A stretch of 64,000 nucleotides of DNA from Lottia gigantea (lineage: Eukaryota; Mollusca; Gastropoda; Lottiidae), in the NCBI RefSeq assembly GCF_000327385.1, contig NW_008708401.1, forward strand, positions 2,690,652 through 2,754,651, written 5' to 3'. This document shows, piece by piece, positions 61,701-64,000 of this stretch; within the stretch, counting starts at the first letter, position 1; each line of letters opens with the position of its first letter. A program made the position numbers and the translations under genes. The notes beneath the pieces were generated by a model that was not told the DNA's origin, searched no databases, and saw nothing but the letters and a program-made list of their open reading frames with translations.

Positions 61701-64000
61701 AACACTAACACAACACATAACACAATACATAACACAATAGCATCCAATTTTAACACAATATTAACCAATCAAAGATGGAGACCGACTCCTTTTCAATGCC
61801 TAAGACTAACAGTTTGTTGTTAAAGTGTGTAGCAAATTGACCAAACCTAACTTAATGATGCCCCAGGGTCAGTTTTAGACCCAGTGATATAATTGGTCAA
61901 TAAGATTTCTATGTCCAGTTAATGTCCAGTAAATTGACCAGTAAATGGACAAGGGAAATAAAATAAATTTATTTATTTAATGCTTTTAAGTCTACCCTTG
62001 ATTAGCAAGAGAATGAGAAAATTTAAAGCCCCTAAAGTATTCTAATGTATGTCTACTTTACATACATTGCCTTCTTAAATACAGGCTTAGGGTATACATC
62101 TTTAGCTTGAAGTTAGTTTGAAGGGTACTTGCTGGTTCAAGTAGACCAAAAGACAACCCATTTCTTTTCTTCAAAAAATTCAATGGTTCTTAGCAAATTG
62201 AATGAAAGAATCAAAGGGATTCTGTAACTTTTTCATTCAAAAAACAAAGGCATGTTTTAAACCACTTGAGTTGATGTAAGAAGCATAAGAATTTCTTAGG
62301 AATTTTTCATTTTCATCATTGAGTTGGCAGCTTTTCTATCAAAATTATGGTGAAAGAAATGCAAAAGGACTCTTGCACAGAGACTTTTTTTGACATCCAT
62401 TGAATACAAGATTATGTTGCTAAAAAACAAAAAATCAGTAAAAATTGCTTATCCCATCTTAGGAGGTGAAAAAAAATCATTCACAGAACTTGAATATTTT
62501 TTCTAATATTTCATATTTTAATTTCGAAACTCATAAATAGCTCAGATATTTTTTACTAGTTTGTCAAACTTTCATACCCTATAAAATCATTCATAAATCA
62601 TTCTTACAATTAAAAGTCCAAGATGGTTTGATTTAGTCAAAAACCTGTACTATAAGCCCCCAGGTTTAGCGAACACTATCAAGATCCCCTTTGTGCCTTG
62701 ATTTATTAGTTTTTTATAATGATCAGAGACAATCCAACTTTAACACAAAATAGACAAGGCATACATCAAATCCAAAGAGTAACAATCTTAAATCATTATA
62801 TATTTTCAATTTATGAACTGTTGTTGTTTTTTAAGGCTATTAAGTACTGTTTTAAGTATGTGATGATGACTATAAATTTTGAATCTGATGCTGAGATTTC
62901 TATTGATAGATTTGCAGTTAAAATCAACTTTTTAAAGTTAAACAGTAAGAACAAGATTTAAGAAGATTTAATTGTAGTTAAACTTTTTTATTCTGATAAA
63001 AGACACATGTAGTTCTATCAGCTGGAACAGTAAAAACTTTTATCATTGTTAATGGAAGCAGAAAAAAAGCCGAGATAGTTAGACAGGTACCTGATACTCA
63101 GAAGAAAATATTCATGTTCATATTGTATCTGTTCTTATAAATTGGTTGTCATGGTTTACCCTAAGCATCAGTTTCGAACAAAAAAAATATAAAATTCTCA
63201 AAAATGTTGGAATTGGCAATTGTGATTACCAATATTATGTGAAATATCAAAGAGTAAATTATCAATTATTCCGAAATTTGTGTAACTGGTATTAGGAAAT
63301 CGGGAAGTTTTATCTACAAGATTAGTGGTAGATTATAGCCCACAGTAGTTGTATTATACTGACATATACAATAGGCCAATACCATCCTCAGTGGAATATC
63401 AAACTAATATTAGATTTAATATCTGTACAGATTGATTGAAGTTGACCTGTATCACTAATCAATTATTCCCTAGTGGTTACACCTTTCATATTATCATAGA
63501 CCTTTTATTGACTAACACATCATCTAAACCATCGGCAAACAAATAGATTAGACTGATGCATAATGACACAAATTATCATTTATTCTTTCAGGCGTCTCTA
63601 TCAAATATATCAGATAGATGTTTGATATAAAAATTCAGTACCTTCTAATTCCTAAGCTTAGCAGTTTGACCTAACCAGGTTTAAGGTTTAGATCAAAAAT
63701 ATGTTAGTACTTGCAACAATTTCAACTTAGTATCCCCTTTGCAGTAACACCACATCATTAGGACATACATGAAATCCATGGTGGGTTCCTATGTTGCTAA
63801 ACTATAGCTCTATTATGATCCAAATTGTGTCCTTATTGTACACTATGTAGCATGTATCTCCAAGAATCTCTTATGGAATCATGTACAATCTAAGTACAGG
63901 TTCTTAGACTTTTAACATTATAAGCTCAGTGGAAACTGAGTGTCAATTATTAAATCGTGTACAAACTAAGTTCTATTTGTAACAGTAATTGTATTAACAT
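55763..64000. other. CpG-poor region upstream of the protocadherin, probable 5' UTR introns
   Basis: No coding exon is recognisable on either strand. CpG is very rare (about two in 56041-57060). Minus-strand donor-like sites occur at exon-end bases 56213 (CAG|GTATGT), 59642 (AAG|GTAAGG) and 61294 (AAG|GTAAGA), and an acceptor after a long T tract lies near 55845, so untranslated exons of the protocadherin may lie here. No promoter can be placed. Confidence 0.35.
60147..60215. repeat. 14-bp perfect inverted repeat, 41-base loop
   Basis: ATTGGACTCATTTC at 60147-60160 is complementary to GAAATGAGTCCAAT at 60202-60215. It could form a hairpin, but it lies in AT-rich noncoding DNA and shows no other element features. 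Confidence 0.6.

Overview
The window is animal nuclear DNA. It is AT-rich, its genes are split by many short introns with GT-AG borders, and its 3' ends carry AATAAA signals. Protein resemblance and the repeat types suggest a lophotrochozoan, probably a gastropod or other mollusc. That assignment is inference: no marker gene here fixes the species. No prokaryotic genes, CRISPR arrays, rRNA, canonical tRNA or retrovirus-like elements were seen.

Left part (1-20.1 kb) is compact. An ACAD10-type gene (HAD-like, then aminoglycoside-phosphotransferase-like kinase, then acyl-CoA dehydrogenase) enters from the left edge and runs on the + strand to 9288; its visible 891 residues end in the peroxisomal signal SKL. 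Converging on it is ETFBKMT (minus, 11457-10320), the methyltransferase for the beta subunit of electron-transfer flavoprotein. A 460-bp head-to-head promoter with two CACGTG boxes separates ETFBKMT from a SWAP70/DEF6 gene (+, 11918-20067) with N-terminal EF-hand-like region, PH domain and long coiled coil.

Middle part (20.1-35 kb). A 32-bp minisatellite appears twice, with the same unique flanks, on either side of a 50-N assembly gap; the layout looks like two unresolved alleles of one locus. A non-autonomous repeat with inverted ends and a two-fold internal duplication follows, then an intronless GT31 beta-1,3-galactosyltransferase-like gene (26277-27347) and a four-exon TMEM47/VAB-9-like tetraspan junction gene on the minus strand (35016-32740).

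Right part. From 35 to 48.4 kb there is no recognisable host gene. This block is CpG-rich, unlike the CpG-poor DNA on both sides, and holds a small Harbinger-like DNA transposon with a Myb/SANT-like ORF and a near-identical inverted pair of about 93 bp. From 55.7 down to 49.9 kb on the minus strand lies a seven-cadherin-repeat protocadherin of about 1,123 residues with a five-exon coding region. The remaining 8.2 kb to the right edge has no recognisable coding exon; its very low CpG content suggests that it is upstream intron and 5' UTR of the protocadherin unit.

The genes form no operon-like pathway. Two neighbourly themes are visible: acyl-CoA oxidation and its electron acceptor (ACAD10-like next to ETFBKMT), and cell adhesion (TMEM47-like and protocadherin flanking the CpG-rich desert). 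No clearly new molecular system was found. The most notable observations are the SKL-tailed ACAD10-type enzyme, the CpG mosaic that follows transcription-unit borders, the duplicated gap-flanking minisatellite, and the over-represented palindrome TAGGCCTA.
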